Below, one piece after another: positions 36,517-45,602 of a stretch of 64,000 nt of DNA (its first letter is position 1; every line of letters starts with the position of its first letter). A program made the position numbers and the translations under genes. Origin of the DNA: Blastococcus sp. TF02-8 (GTDB lineage: Bacteria; Actinomycetota; Actinomycetes; Mycobacteriales; Geodermatophilaceae); assembly GCF_003319175.1 (NCBI RefSeq), contig NZ_QOHK01000007.1:162429-226428 (forward strand). The letters are read 5' to 3'. Below the pieces are notes generated by a model. It was not told where the DNA came from. It did no database searches and saw only the letters and a program-made list of their open reading frames with translations.

Positions 36517-36971
36517 CGGTCGAGCCCATCCTCGAGCTGGGCCCGCGATCTCACCACAACCTGAACCACGTGCCCCCCTGAGCCTCGGCATTCGCGACTC
36601 CGACCTCTACCCAGTCTCGGAACCTCACACCTGTCGGGGATGGCCACGGCGATCTGCTCTGCCTTTCCACCCCCGCACGGCTCGGAACAACGAAGCGCGA
36701 ATCGTCCATGGGGTGGCGAGGACCGCCTCAGCCCGATCCTTGAAGTGGTCTTCCGCGCCGGCCGCATCGATTCGGGCTGTGTAGCCGGCGACTACGGCGT
36801 CGGCGTGTCACGCCGACACGCCGTGGCCCGCAGCATTCGTGTTTACGGACGGACCGGTTTCGGACAAGAACATTGAGCATCGTCAACGGGTCGAGACACC
36901 GGCCTCGGCGCCGCACCCGACTTCGCGCCGGATCGCGATGGCTTCGCCGATCGCAGCCCCGGGAGACCTGG
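36517..36971. other. Divergent intergenic region with a hairpin
   Basis: 455 bases between the AI-2E and STAS genes. No gene is supported. An inverted repeat GGCGTGTC/GACACGCC (36802-36809, 36815-36822, 5-base loop) could be an operator or terminator. Confidence 0.5.
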
Positions 36972-37718
36972 ATGTCATCACTGGACAAGGCAACTCAGCG
37001 TCCGCTGGAGCTGTCCATCGACTGGCGTGCCGGTCAGCTCAGGCTCATCGGAGAGCTGGACCGATTCCGTGTCGAACGCCTGACCGATGCGGTCTCGGCT
37101 CTGGACATCGCGCCCCATTCCCTGCTGATCGTCGACGTCTCTGAGCTGACCTTCTGCGATGTCGAAGGCCTACACGCCCTGGCGCGTGTCCGCAGCCAGG
37201 CACTCGGCCGCGGTCGGAGAATCGTGCTGGTCAATGCCAGCTCTCTTCTGGTCCGCATGCTGCAACTGGCAGGGCTCGGCGACTTGGTCGTCACGACGTC
37301 GGCCGACAGATCCGCCTCGTACGCTGAACACTGCCGCCCACGTGAAGGCGGCCCGGAGGCCCACGCCGATGTCGAGGCACGCGCCTATTGCGGCCCGGCG
37401 CACGGCCAGAGGTGGACCGTGGACGCAAGCGAACCGCCGGCCTGGGTCGAATTGCCCGTCAGCGAATCCTCCTGTCTGTACCGCCTCGTCCGGCAGCGCC
37501 GCACCGGCCGACCCGCCCGCGACGACCTGGGCAACGTGTTGTACGTCCCGATGACCGGTGGATCTCAAGCCCACGTCGACGCCGCAACCACCGGCCTGGT
37601 ACTTCGCTTTCCCGGCCAGCGACGGCGCGACGGGTCGACCACCGCCAGCCAGCAGCCCGGCGGCGACTTGGGCGAGAAGCCTTCGCCCACCGCGGGCGAG
37701 CCCCGGCGCCGTCCGTGA
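36972..37718 (+). CDS. STAS-domain (anti-sigma-factor antagonist-like) protein
   Basis: A 248-residue protein from the ATG at 36972, with GGGAGA upstream. Residues about 10-110 form a STAS domain (LRLIGELDRFRVERLTDAVS, LLIVDVSELTFCDVEGLHAL, RRIVLVNASSLLVRMLQLAG); the Asp-x-Glu-Gly loop DVEG stands where anti-sigma antagonists carry the phosphorylated Ser. The remaining 140 residues are low-complexity and unrecognised. It may act in the SigB/SigF partner-switch that the PAS-SpoIIE phosphatase serves, although the missing Ser argues for an unphosphorylatable or structural role. Confidence 0.75.
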   Translation: MSSLDKATQRPLELSIDWRAGQLRLIGELDRFRVERLTDAVSALDIAPHSLLIVDVSELTFCDVEGLHALARVRSQALGRGRRIVLVNASSLLVRMLQLAGLGDLVVTTSADRSASYAEHCRPREGGPEAHADVEARAYCGPAHGQRWTVDASEPPAWVELPVSESSCLYRLVRQRRTGRPARDDLGNVLYVPMTGGSQAHVDAATTGLVLRFPGQRRRDGSTTASQQPGGDLGEKPSPTAGEPRRRP

Positions 37719-37963
37719 GCGACGTCCCGACACGCTCGGCTGCCACCACCCCCGTCCCTGCGTGGTGGATCAATCGGTGTTGGGCACGCCGCGAGCAACA
37801 GGGGCGTGACCGTTCACGTAAACCGTGAGCCGGACACCTTCGGTCCACCTGCCCCGGGCCGCCGACGCGGTCTGATTTTGTTGTCTCCTCCCCCTCCACC
37901 TCGACGCTCGAGGGGGGAACAGTCAGCGCAGGCTGGCAACTGGCCTTCCCGAAGCAGCGAGGC

Positions 37964-38452
37964 TCATGCTCGCGCCTCATCGTCACGGGAGTTCTGCTCC
38001 CGCTCGCGTCCCAGGGTCATCTCCACGGCTTGAACCAGCACGTAGACGAGGCTGGCGCCGAACGCGCCCAATGCCCACGGCAGCCACCCGTCGAGAAGCT
38101 GACCCAGCCCGATGGCCACACCGAGGCCGGCACCGACAGAAAGGAAGTCGGTCGCCGTTCCGATCAGCAAGGTCCGGGACGAGATCGCGTTCGAGCCCTC
38201 ATCCCCCAGCCGGGCGACCAGTAGATTGAGTAGTGAGAATGCGGCGATCGCGGACACAGCAAATGCCAAGAGTTCGATGAGCGACAGACTGCCTTCGTCG
38301 AGGGAGATGGCGCCGAAAGTCGCTGTGATCGTGGTCGAGAAGCCGAATGCCTGAGCGTTCCCGGTAACCGCGGTGTTCAATCCACTTGCGTATTGATGGA
38401 CCAAGGCGCCCTGCCGCTTCGACGATCGTTCACCACCGTTCATCGGGGTCAT
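37964..38452 (-). CDS. Hypothetical membrane protein, 162 aa
   Basis: From the ATG at 38452 (MTPMNGGERSS) or 38443. Three or four hydrophobic segments, including LIELLAFAVSAIAAFSLLNL near 60-80 and LGVAIGLGQLLDGWLPWALG near 112-131, and a charged tail. AVTGNAQAFGFSTTITATFG suggests a regular membrane fold. No family recognised; it diverges from the 38582 gene. Confidence 0.6.
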   Translation of the reverse strand: MTPMNGGERSSKRQGALVHQYASGLNTAVTGNAQAFGFSTTITATFGAISLDEGSLSLIELLAFAVSAIAAFSLLNLLVARLGDEGSNAISSRTLLIGTATDFLSVGAGLGVAIGLGQLLDGWLPWALGAFGASLVYVLVQAVEMTLGREREQNSRDDEARA

Positions 38453-38581
38453 ACTGCCGCAGTGTCGGCGAGCTCGCGCCAGGAACGATGGCGCACTACC
38501 ACCGCCTGCCTGAGCGTCCACGCGCGACACGGACGGCTGGGGCGCCTACCGGCTCTCCCGGTTCCTGATGAACGGTCCCGT

Positions 38582-39259
38582 TTGATAAGGTCGACCGCGA
38601 CGCGCGTCGTACTCCGGCCGCTGGCCACGCCGCTTCCCCTGGGCTTCTTGGCGCTGGCCACGATGTTCGCCGCGGTACAGCTGGGGTGGATACCGCCGTC
38701 GCAGGCCCGAGTGGCGGCTTTCACGGCAATCGTGGCGACGGTGCCTCTCCAGACCCTCGCCTGCGTGCTCGGCTTGCTCACCAGGGACCCGGTGGCGGCG
38801 ACGGGGATGGGCGTCTTGTCCGGAACGTGGGCCGTCATTGGACTCACCACGTTAACCTCGCCGCCGGGCGCGGTCAGCGCCGGCCTCGGCGTGCTGCTGC
38901 TGACGGCAGGCTTGGCCTTGCTCGTGCCATCCGCCGCGGCCGTAGGTAGCAAGCTGGTACCGGCCGCCGTGATGGGGCTGGCTAGCGTCCGCTTCCTCGT
39001 CACCGGCGGCTACGAGCTGACCAACGCCGCGGGCTGGAAGGCAGCTGCGGGGTGGGTGGGCCTCGCTCTTGCCGTGTTGGCCATCTACGCCGCCCTGGCG
39101 CTCGAGCTCGAAGGTGGGCAGAAGCGCACCATCCTGCCCGTGGGCCGGCGGGGCGCCGGTGCGGCGGCCATGGGCGGCGTCGATCCCAACCCAGCCGACC
39201 TCGCCAGGGAGGCTGGCGTCGCCCACAGTTGTGAGAAAGTGGGCGGCAGACCCTGCTGA
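38582..39259 (+). CDS. Hypothetical multi-pass membrane protein (GPR1/FUN34/YaaH-like)
   Basis: About 225 residues from a TTG at 38582; the frame is open to 38393, so the start is uncertain. Six helices are visible (PLPLGFLALATMFAAVQLGW, ATGMGVLSGTWAVIGLTTLT, AGLGVLLLTAGLALLVPSAA, AGWVGLALAVLAIYAALALE). The helix order and the PLPLGF start recall the acetate/succinate transporter-like GPR1/FUN34/YaaH family, but the diagnostic NPAPLGL motif is not exact. A hairpin at 39247-39289 ends it. Confidence 0.55.
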   Translation: MIRSTATRVVLRPLATPLPLGFLALATMFAAVQLGWIPPSQARVAAFTAIVATVPLQTLACVLGLLTRDPVAATGMGVLSGTWAVIGLTTLTSPPGAVSAGLGVLLLTAGLALLVPSAAAVGSKLVPAAVMGLASVRFLVTGGYELTNAAGWKAAAGWVGLALAVLAIYAALALELEGGQKRTILPVGRRGAGAAAMGGVDPNPADLAREAGVAHSCEKVGGRPC

Positions 39260-39289
39260 GTCTGAGTGGCGCGCCTCTCAGCAGGTCTG
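39247..39289 (+). terminator. Hairpin overlapping the stop of the 38582 gene
   Basis: CAGACCCTGCTGAG pairs with CTCAGCAGGTCTG (13 pairs, one bulged C), 16-base loop. Confidence 0.6.
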
Positions 39290-39298
39290 GGTCGCCTG

Positions 39299-39590
39299 TC
39301 AGTCCAGCTCGACGTCGCTCCACCGCAGGGCGAACACCTCGGACTGACGCAGTCCGACGGCCAGCGCCACGGTCCAGCGGGCGGCGTTGCGACGCGTCCG
39401 CGCAGCGGCCATCACCTTTCTGGCCTCATGCTCGCTTAGCGGCAGGGCGGTCTCCGGCGTCTTGACCGTGGGCGGATCGACGAGTGTGGCAACGCTTCGG
39501 GGCGACCTTGGCGCGTTGCGAGGCGACGCGTAGAGCGCGGGAGAGGAGCCGATGCGCGCGGAGGATGGAGGCCAGGCTCAGGCCCTTTGT
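39299..39590 (-). pseudogene. Tyrosine integrase, central fragment (frameshifted)
   Basis: The minus strand reads KGLSLASILRAHRLLSRALR, then after a one-base shift VATLVDPPTVKTPETALPLS, AARTRRNAARWTVALAVGLR and QSEVFALRWSDVELD, then stop. This is the core-binding to early catalytic region of a phage-type tyrosine recombinase, including the first catalytic Arg (GLRQSE). The HxxR and Tyr half is gone. It faces away from the N-terminal fragment at 39621-39950. Confidence 0.75.
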
Positions 39591-39620
39591 CGGAGAGTGC
39601 CGTAGAGACAGCGCGCCAGC

Positions 39621-39950
39621 GGCGAGTCCTCCATTTACCAGGACGCGGAGTGGCACGGCTTCGTGTCGATGGGCAAGTAGGAGAACGGACGGCGCGACCG
39701 ACGCCCCGTCTCGGGCGCCAGGCGGGGCGACGTGGTGACCAAGGTCCGCGCTCTTGAGGCCAGTCGGGACGCCGGGACCGGGGAGGCGGCAGGGCGCGCA
39801 CCCTCGGTCGGCGAGTGGCTGGGCCACTGGCTGAACAACATCGCGGGCGCGCAAGGTCCGCGCCAGGACACTGGAGCACCGTGCGGCTGCATCTGCATCC
39901 GGGCATCGGCCACCACCGGCTCGACCGGCTGCAACCGGAACACCTGGAAA
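39621..39950 (+). pseudogene. Tyrosine integrase, N-terminal fragment with amber stop and frameshift
   Basis: The plus strand reads GESSIYQDAEWHGFVSMGK, TAG, ENGRRDRRPVSGARRGDVVT, KVRALEASRDAGT and SVGEWLGHWLNNIAG. After frameshifts it continues VRARTLEHRAA and HPGIGHHRLDRLQPEHLE. This is the arm-binding and SAM-like N-terminal part of an actinobacterial integrase. Its natural continuation is the fragment at 39299-39590, which lies upstream and on the other strand. Confidence 0.75.
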
Positions 39951-40136
39951 CGCACAGCCATGCCGGCCCTCGGCCGCGACGCCGCGATCCGCATGGGCAA
40001 CACGCTGTGGGAGTGAGCCAGCACCGGACCTCCGCCACTGGCCACCACGGTGGCACCAAGAACACCCAGGGCGCCCATCGAACCGGTGAACGCCTGGTTC
40101 GTCGGGGCGAAGCTGAGAGTGTCTGAGTTCGCGACG

Positions 40137-41018
40137 TCAGGGAAGACGGCCGAACACCATCACCGCATCCGCATCACTGCCATCCCGGGTCAGTAATTCA
40201 ACCCAGTCGTCCATCTTGACATGAAGCGGATGGGCCATTGACGGGAACGTGCGAGTAAGGGAGCGAAGATCGACCGATGTTCGGTCTGGTCCATAATGCA
40301 CCCATCCACTGGCATCGCCAAGCCTCTTGGTGATCTGGGGGCCGAGTCCGTCCCGTTCGCTGCCTGAATGTGCCGGCACCAGACTCCACACCAGTGGTGC
40401 AAAGACGATGTCGCCGAAAGAGAAGTGAACTACGCGCTCTGTCAGTACTCGCATCGACCACACCCCGCTCGACAACACTCCTTCGCGCGGGAGTGACGGA
40501 TGGCTGCGACCCACCCGCAACAGCAACTGATCCGGCCAGCGCACTGGACCAGCCCCGGCAGGAGTTTCCTTACGCAGATCCGCGGCTAGGTCGGGAAACA
40601 GGATTCGGAGGCGGGGATTGATGGCGAACATTCCAAATAGCACGCAGCGCGCAACCAAGCCTGGGGCGAAGCGCACGCCAGGCGGCTCGCCCGGAATCAC
40701 CGCTAGCCTCCTTGCCAAGGGACTTGTGAGTCGCGCCACCTGACCAGCGAAGTCGGCGTACGCACGGTCGTAGGCGATCCCTGCAAGGCTGTTGCAATCT
40801 CGGCACAGGCCGCGAACCCACATGCCACCTTGACTCCAACGACCCGCCCTGCGCACGCCGCCGTCGATCACATCGGGGGCGCGAAGGACGCTCGCCGCGT
40901 TGCCTGCAACCTGTGGCGGAACGTGCGCTCGGGACAGCCGCCGAACGTCCCCACACAGACCGCAAGGACGCGGATGGGCCGATGCAAGCATCGACCCCAC
41001 AAGTTGAATACCCGCCAT
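40137..41018 (-). CDS. HNH-like (treble-clef) hypothetical protein
   Basis: A 293-residue protein from the ATG at 41018, with AGGGGA upstream. The N-terminal 90 residues have CGLCGDVRRLSRAHVPPQ and GLCRDCNSLAG, i.e. CxxC, an HV(P) motif and CxxC, as in HNH-type endonucleases or their degenerate zinc-binding relatives. The remaining 200 residues are unrecognised. It sits downstream of the SMC-nuclease operon on the same strand, separated by about 350 bases, so it may belong to the same defence-like island. Nuclease activity is not proven; it could be a DNA-binding zinc protein only. Confidence 0.6.
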   Translation of the reverse strand: MAGIQLVGSMLASAHPRPCGLCGDVRRLSRAHVPPQVAGNAASVLRAPDVIDGGVRRAGRWSQGGMWVRGLCRDCNSLAGIAYDRAYADFAGQVARLTSPLARRLAVIPGEPPGVRFAPGLVARCVLFGMFAINPRLRILFPDLAADLRKETPAGAGPVRWPDQLLLRVGRSHPSLPREGVLSSGVWSMRVLTERVVHFSFGDIVFAPLVWSLVPAHSGSERDGLGPQITKRLGDASGWVHYGPDRTSVDLRSLTRTFPSMAHPLHVKMDDWVELLTRDGSDADAVMVFGRLP

Positions 41019-41367
41019 GGTGGATCCCCTGACTCCAAATTCCTTCCGGCGGCGTGCTCATGCCTTGTCGGATACTGGGCATGAATCCATGTCCCGGCCG
41101 ATTCCGACAGCCGTCGCAAGACCGTGGGCTCGGAGGCTTTCTACCCTCCTACCCGCCTCAAGACGAGGCGATTAACCTCGACGATGAGGCGGGTCCAGGC
41201 GCCGGCGGCCAACCTGGGCTTGCCCCACCCATCGCCGAAGTATCTGAAGGGTGAGTGCCCGGGAGAGCTTTGGACCCGAATGGACCGGTCCCGTATCCGC
41301 TCGGTGATCACCCGCTGACTCCGTGGGGGGCTCCGAGGCCTCCGCTAAGGACGGGCTGGTACATACG
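41019..41367. other. Intergenic, two GGGTAG-like elements on the minus strand
   Basis: 349 bases without a supported gene. Minus-strand GGGTAG occurs twice at 41154-41149 and 41146-41141, about 125 bases before the HNH-like gene, without clear -35 elements. Confidence 0.35.
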
Positions 41368-43518
41368 TCAGCGCACGCTTGAGGGCTTTGTTCGGTTGCC
41401 GGGAATCTCCAGCATCACAACGTGCCGTTCGGTTGCGCTGCCTTTGATTGGGACAGTCGTGTGTGACACGTACTCGGTCAAGTGCTCAAACGGTGACTTG
41501 TCCTTCGGCGGAGTCATGCGCAGCACAACAAGGAATCCGATGCGAACGTCGGAGGCTCGGTACGAAGCGGTCTGCCTAATGTATGCAGCCTTGCCGTCGA
41601 CGGGGACCGCTGTGTCGTCGACCTTGAGCTCCAGATACAAGTGGAATCCCGAGAACTGGATTTGGATGTCTACCCGGCCGGCTCCGACTTCCTGAACCTC
41701 GACGTTGGTGAAACTGCCGAACTGGCCCTGGCACAGCCACTCATACAGGTCAACATGCAGGTCGTGCTCGTTCGCGTCCGGATCGAACTGGTAGCCCTTC
41801 CATGACTCCTGGGAGTTCAGCCGCTGCCTGACGAACTTGATGAGTTGGTCGAGCACGGCGGCAACAGCGGGTACGACGTCGTCGCGAAAGTCCTCGGCGC
41901 TCGCCAGCGCTGCGAGCATCCGCTTCCGGGTGGCCGTGACAATCACGTCGGGGTCGAGGGCGGTGGCGGCCTGCAGGTCGGCGATGCCTGCCGCGAGACG
42001 CCCGAGCTCTTCTTCGGGCACGCCTCCGAGAGCCTCGGCCACCGCGGGGACGGGGCCGAGAAGGTCAGCCAGCAGGGGCGGGAGTTTCGCCGCCTGCTCG
42101 GGCGGTTTTCCCGACGGCTCCGGCGGTGTAGCGAAACTCGCTTGAGCTGCTTCTAGGACCTGTTCCGCGGTCGCCAGCCGCGCCCGCAGGTCATCGGCCT
42201 CATCGGTGCCCTCAGCGTTAGCGAGCCGGCCCTTCAGGATGTCGGTGTGGTCAACGAGGTGTCGCAGAAGTCCGGCTCGTGCTGCGAACCCGCTAGCGAT
42301 GGCGGGACGAATGACCGCGACGACGTTCTGGGCTTCGTGGGTTCCGGTGGTCAGCTCGTAGGCACGGGAGGCCGAGTAGATGGAGGTGATGTCGTCCAGC
42401 ACCACCGATGCGGCGTAAAGGCTGTCGCGGGTTAGCTGATCACCGAGGAACGCGAGGTCGTCAGCGAACCTGCTCCAGCCTTGAAGGACGGCTACCTTCC
42501 GGTCGCCGCTCCAGTGGTTGAGCCCGTGTCTATCGAGGGTGAACTCCGTCGCGCGGGCAGCGAGTGCTTGCGCGTCGGCTAGCTCGATGTCCCAAGTCGC
42601 GGCGTCGTGAGGGCCGTCCCCGGTCGGCAGTGACGAGAGAAGTTTGCGCAGAAGTAAGACTGTCGCACGTAGGAGTTCGGCATCATCGCGGTCGTCGAGC
42701 GCGACTACGGTTGCCAGGTGCTCCAGCGCGGTGTCGAGTGCCACGCAAATGTCCGCCACCGTGGTGAGGCGTAGCGCCTTGGCTACGGCGACGTTCGCGA
42801 GGGTCCACTCGGCATCTGGCGCCGCGTCCTTGCGGAACTCCTCGTTGCGCGTCAACACCTCACGCCCCGGGGCTTGGTCGTAACTCGGCGAGGTGACACC
42901 AGTCAGGATGTCGATGACGTCGGCAACTTCGTCGTCGGGCGACCAATGGTCGAACGCCATCGCCACCGTCCGGGCTACGGCCTGCGCATACCTGCGGGGT
43001 TGCGGTTCGAGGACGTCCTCCAGCAGCCCGAGAAGCTTGTTCTTCGAACCGCGACCACTGACCGCGAGGCGGGCCGCTCCTTCAAGGGCGACGGCGCGGC
43101 GAACAACGGACGCCTCAGTGAGTCCGTGCTCTTCACCGGTTGGGGGTGCCGCCAACGTCAGGCAGCGGGCTGCGATCGGTTCCCCGGCGACCCGAGAGAG
43201 GATGCCGTCGCCACAGAACAGGTCCACGCCGGAGGCAAAGATGCCCGGGTCGGCCGTGTCGAGCACAGCGGCAGCGACCGCAGTAGCGGCAGGCCTGAGC
43301 GCCTCAAGATCTTCTCCGGCCCCTGCCGCGGCGTAGGCGTCCCGGGCGAGCAGAGCCGTCACAGGCAATAGGAGCGGGTCATCGACCAGGGTCGGAGCGA
43401 CAGCCTGGACCGCATCCCACCCACCGAGCTGCTGAAGCAGATCTTCGGGGGGCTCAGCACCGGTGAAGGCAGCCCGGAGCGAAGCGATGATGACACCTGG
43501 ATCGAGCCGATCCGGCAC
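41368..43518 (-). CDS. Putative PD-(D/E)XK nuclease with long helical N-terminus
   Basis: A 716-residue protein, third in an operon with a Rad50/SMC-like ATPase. Residues 1-560 are mostly helical and Ala/Leu/Asp-rich, with no named domain. The C-terminus has the core of a restriction-like nuclease: a helix (DLHVDLYEWLCQG), then VEVQEVGAGRVDIQIQ with Asp617, then LYLELK with Glu630-x-Lys632, and later RASDVRIGFLVVLRM. This is the D...(E)xK pattern of PD-(D/E)XK enzymes. The start is the GTG at 43518, with GAGGAG 6 bases upstream. It is probably the effector of a defence system; the target (phage or plasmid DNA) is inferred. Confidence 0.75.
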   Translation of the reverse strand: MPDRLDPGVIIASLRAAFTGAEPPEDLLQQLGGWDAVQAVAPTLVDDPLLLPVTALLARDAYAAAGAGEDLEALRPAATAVAAAVLDTADPGIFASGVDLFCGDGILSRVAGEPIAARCLTLAAPPTGEEHGLTEASVVRRAVALEGAARLAVSGRGSKNKLLGLLEDVLEPQPRRYAQAVARTVAMAFDHWSPDDEVADVIDILTGVTSPSYDQAPGREVLTRNEEFRKDAAPDAEWTLANVAVAKALRLTTVADICVALDTALEHLATVVALDDRDDAELLRATVLLLRKLLSSLPTGDGPHDAATWDIELADAQALAARATEFTLDRHGLNHWSGDRKVAVLQGWSRFADDLAFLGDQLTRDSLYAASVVLDDITSIYSASRAYELTTGTHEAQNVVAVIRPAIASGFAARAGLLRHLVDHTDILKGRLANAEGTDEADDLRARLATAEQVLEAAQASFATPPEPSGKPPEQAAKLPPLLADLLGPVPAVAEALGGVPEEELGRLAAGIADLQAATALDPDVIVTATRKRMLAALASAEDFRDDVVPAVAAVLDQLIKFVRQRLNSQESWKGYQFDPDANEHDLHVDLYEWLCQGQFGSFTNVEVQEVGAGRVDIQIQFSGFHLYLELKVDDTAVPVDGKAAYIRQTASYRASDVRIGFLVVLRMTPPKDKSPFEHLTEYVSHTTVPIKGSATERHVVMLEIPGNRTKPSSVR

Positions 43519-43583
43519 TGCGTCTCCTCGTCGACACGGTCGCGCGCTTGTGGACTATGTACAGCGGGGGGCGGACATCGGGT

Positions 43584-45602
43584 TCACCAGACGAAGTCGG
43601 TCCCGGTGGCGACAAGCAGGTTGGTATCCGGGAGGACGGCGCTGAGCATCGGGCCGTGGGTGGTGGCCACCACGATCTGCAGATCGGTCTCCTCGGCGAC
43701 CGCGGTCATGGCCTCCAGCATGATCTTCAGGTCTGCTTCGGGGATCTCCTCGGCGGCGGGCGAGTCGACGAAGAGCAGGCCCGGGTGACGACCGACGCCA
43801 TCGCGGTGCCCGAGCTCGATGAGCGCGATGACGGCCGCCAGCTTGATACGCAGCTTCTCCCCGTTGGTCAGGCCGCTGTAGGTGGTATTCGCGCCGCCCT
43901 TGAGGACATCCATGTTGCCGTTGCCTTTGAGCTTGACCGACGTGATGTTGGTGGACCCGAATCGTCGAGCGAGTGCGGCGATCGCACCAGAGACCGACTC
44001 CAGCAGCGGCCCCTGGTCGTCCTTGACCCACCTCTTGGTCAGGTCCGACGCCGCGCCCAACACCATGAGCGCTTCGTCCGCGACCGGCGCGACCGGCCGC
44101 CCGTTGACGGCATCGCGGAGAGTGTCGAGCGCGCTCTGTGCCCGGGCGAGCTCTAGCTCTGCCTTCAGGCGCGCACGGGCGGAATCGATCTTCTCCCGAC
44201 CCTTGACTGCCGCGTCTTCGGCTTCGCGTCGTTGCGCCTCGGCGGCCCGGTACTTCTCCCGCAGGCCCAAGACGCCCAGTTCGGCGTCGGCGACCGCAAC
44301 TCGCAGCGCGTCGAGCGGATCGACGGCCTCGTCGGCCTCGGTGGTGCTGTCTGCCTCAGTAGCATCGCCGCCAGGGCCGCCGCTGCCTGGCTCGGGAAAG
44401 GTCACGTGCTCGTCCAACTCGAGCTCGTGAAGGCACAGGGAGCACTCGTGCGTCGTCGGCTCGGCGGCGTACCGTTCCGCGTCGACCCTGGTCGAGCACC
44501 GCGGGCACACAGTCGGCGTCATTCCGTTGAACAGCCGCCGCGCGACAGCGTCCTCGACGGCGGCCTGCTGACGAAGTTCCTCGACCCGGAGCTGGGCTCG
44601 GACCTCGGAGGCCGCGGTGTCGGCGGTCATGAGCTGCAGCGACAGGTTGTGCGCCTCCCGGGCCCGCTCGGAAGCCGCGGACGCGAGTGCGAACACGGTG
44701 TCGACGTCGGGGTCCTCCGGGTCGAATTCCTCAAGGACCTGTTTCGCGGCCGCTACCCGATTCTCGGCCTGCTCCAGGGCGGCAGCGGCTACAGAGGCCG
44801 CCGCTTGGCGCTGAGTCTTACGCTCGTCCTGCTCGAACGTCCGGGAGTTCAGAGCGGTGGCAACCTGCGCGTCAACCGGCGCCCAACTGGTGCCGACGAA
44901 CATCTGCAGGATGCGGGTCTTCAGGGTGTTCTCGTTGCCGATGATCGGGTCGAGCTTGTCGGCGTGCACGGTCAGGGCCGCGGCGTAGGAGGGCCACGCG
45001 TGCTCGGTCTCTACACCGTTAGAAAACACCGAAATCGCGTCGAGGCGGAGCCGCTCGAGCATGACCGATCCCATAACGGACTCGAACTCGGCCTCGCCGG
45101 CGAACGTCCCGAGGACGGTCCGGCCACCGGAGGGTAGCTGTTGCTCCACCTTCCCGCCCGGCACACCGTCGGTTACGTCGAACTCGACGTACAACGGGAC
45201 ACCGTCGACGTGGAACTCGGCGTCGACGTGGTCGACCCAGGAGGCGACGTCAGCCTGGAGATGGCTGCGCCCGGTCAGCGCCCATATCGTGAGGTGCAGC
45301 ACCGACGACTTTCCGCGAAGGTTCTTCTCACTGCCCACCCCGTTCACGCCGTCGCCCGGCGTCCAGTTAAGGTTGATGGGCGCGGTCTTCAGCTCGGCTG
45401 GCTCGGTCTCTTCGCCCGGCGTTTCGGAGTAGTGCTTGGTGCCGGTGACCTGGAGGCGGCGGACACGCAATCGGGCTGGCACGCCCCGCGACGCCGTCGA
45501 GGACACGTCCGCGTCGAGCAGGACCTTGTCGATGAGGTCTGGGTCGATCTCTACCCCGCGGCGCTGCAATTCAGCGAGGACCGCCTTACCGAGGATGGTC
45601 AT
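43584..45602 (-). CDS. Rad50/SMC-like ATPase with zinc hook
   Basis: A 672-residue protein with split ATPase halves. The N-terminal part has a P-loop-like GSEKNLRGKSS (90-100). Coiled-coil arms flank a central zinc hook of two CxxC pairs (CPRC near 363 and CSLC near 386). The C-terminal half has the signature LTNGEKLRIKLA (near 575), Walker B LLFVDSP (near 609; the usual catalytic Glu is Ser) and a switch His in VATTHGP. This is the plan of small SMC-like ATPases in defence systems such as Lamassu and ABC-three-component systems. It overlaps the upstream gene by 4 bases (ATGA). The Walker B change may reduce hydrolysis. Confidence 0.82.
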   Translation of the reverse strand: MTILGKAVLAELQRRGVEIDPDLIDKVLLDADVSSTASRGVPARLRVRRLQVTGTKHYSETPGEETEPAELKTAPINLNWTPGDGVNGVGSEKNLRGKSSVLHLTIWALTGRSHLQADVASWVDHVDAEFHVDGVPLYVEFDVTDGVPGGKVEQQLPSGGRTVLGTFAGEAEFESVMGSVMLERLRLDAISVFSNGVETEHAWPSYAAALTVHADKLDPIIGNENTLKTRILQMFVGTSWAPVDAQVATALNSRTFEQDERKTQRQAAASVAAAALEQAENRVAAAKQVLEEFDPEDPDVDTVFALASAASERAREAHNLSLQLMTADTAASEVRAQLRVEELRQQAAVEDAVARRLFNGMTPTVCPRCSTRVDAERYAAEPTTHECSLCLHELELDEHVTFPEPGSGGPGGDATEADSTTEADEAVDPLDALRVAVADAELGVLGLREKYRAAEAQRREAEDAAVKGREKIDSARARLKAELELARAQSALDTLRDAVNGRPVAPVADEALMVLGAASDLTKRWVKDDQGPLLESVSGAIAALARRFGSTNITSVKLKGNGNMDVLKGGANTTYSGLTNGEKLRIKLAAVIALIELGHRDGVGRHPGLLFVDSPAAEEIPEADLKIMLEAMTAVAEETDLQIVVATTHGPMLSAVLPDTNLLVATGTDFVW

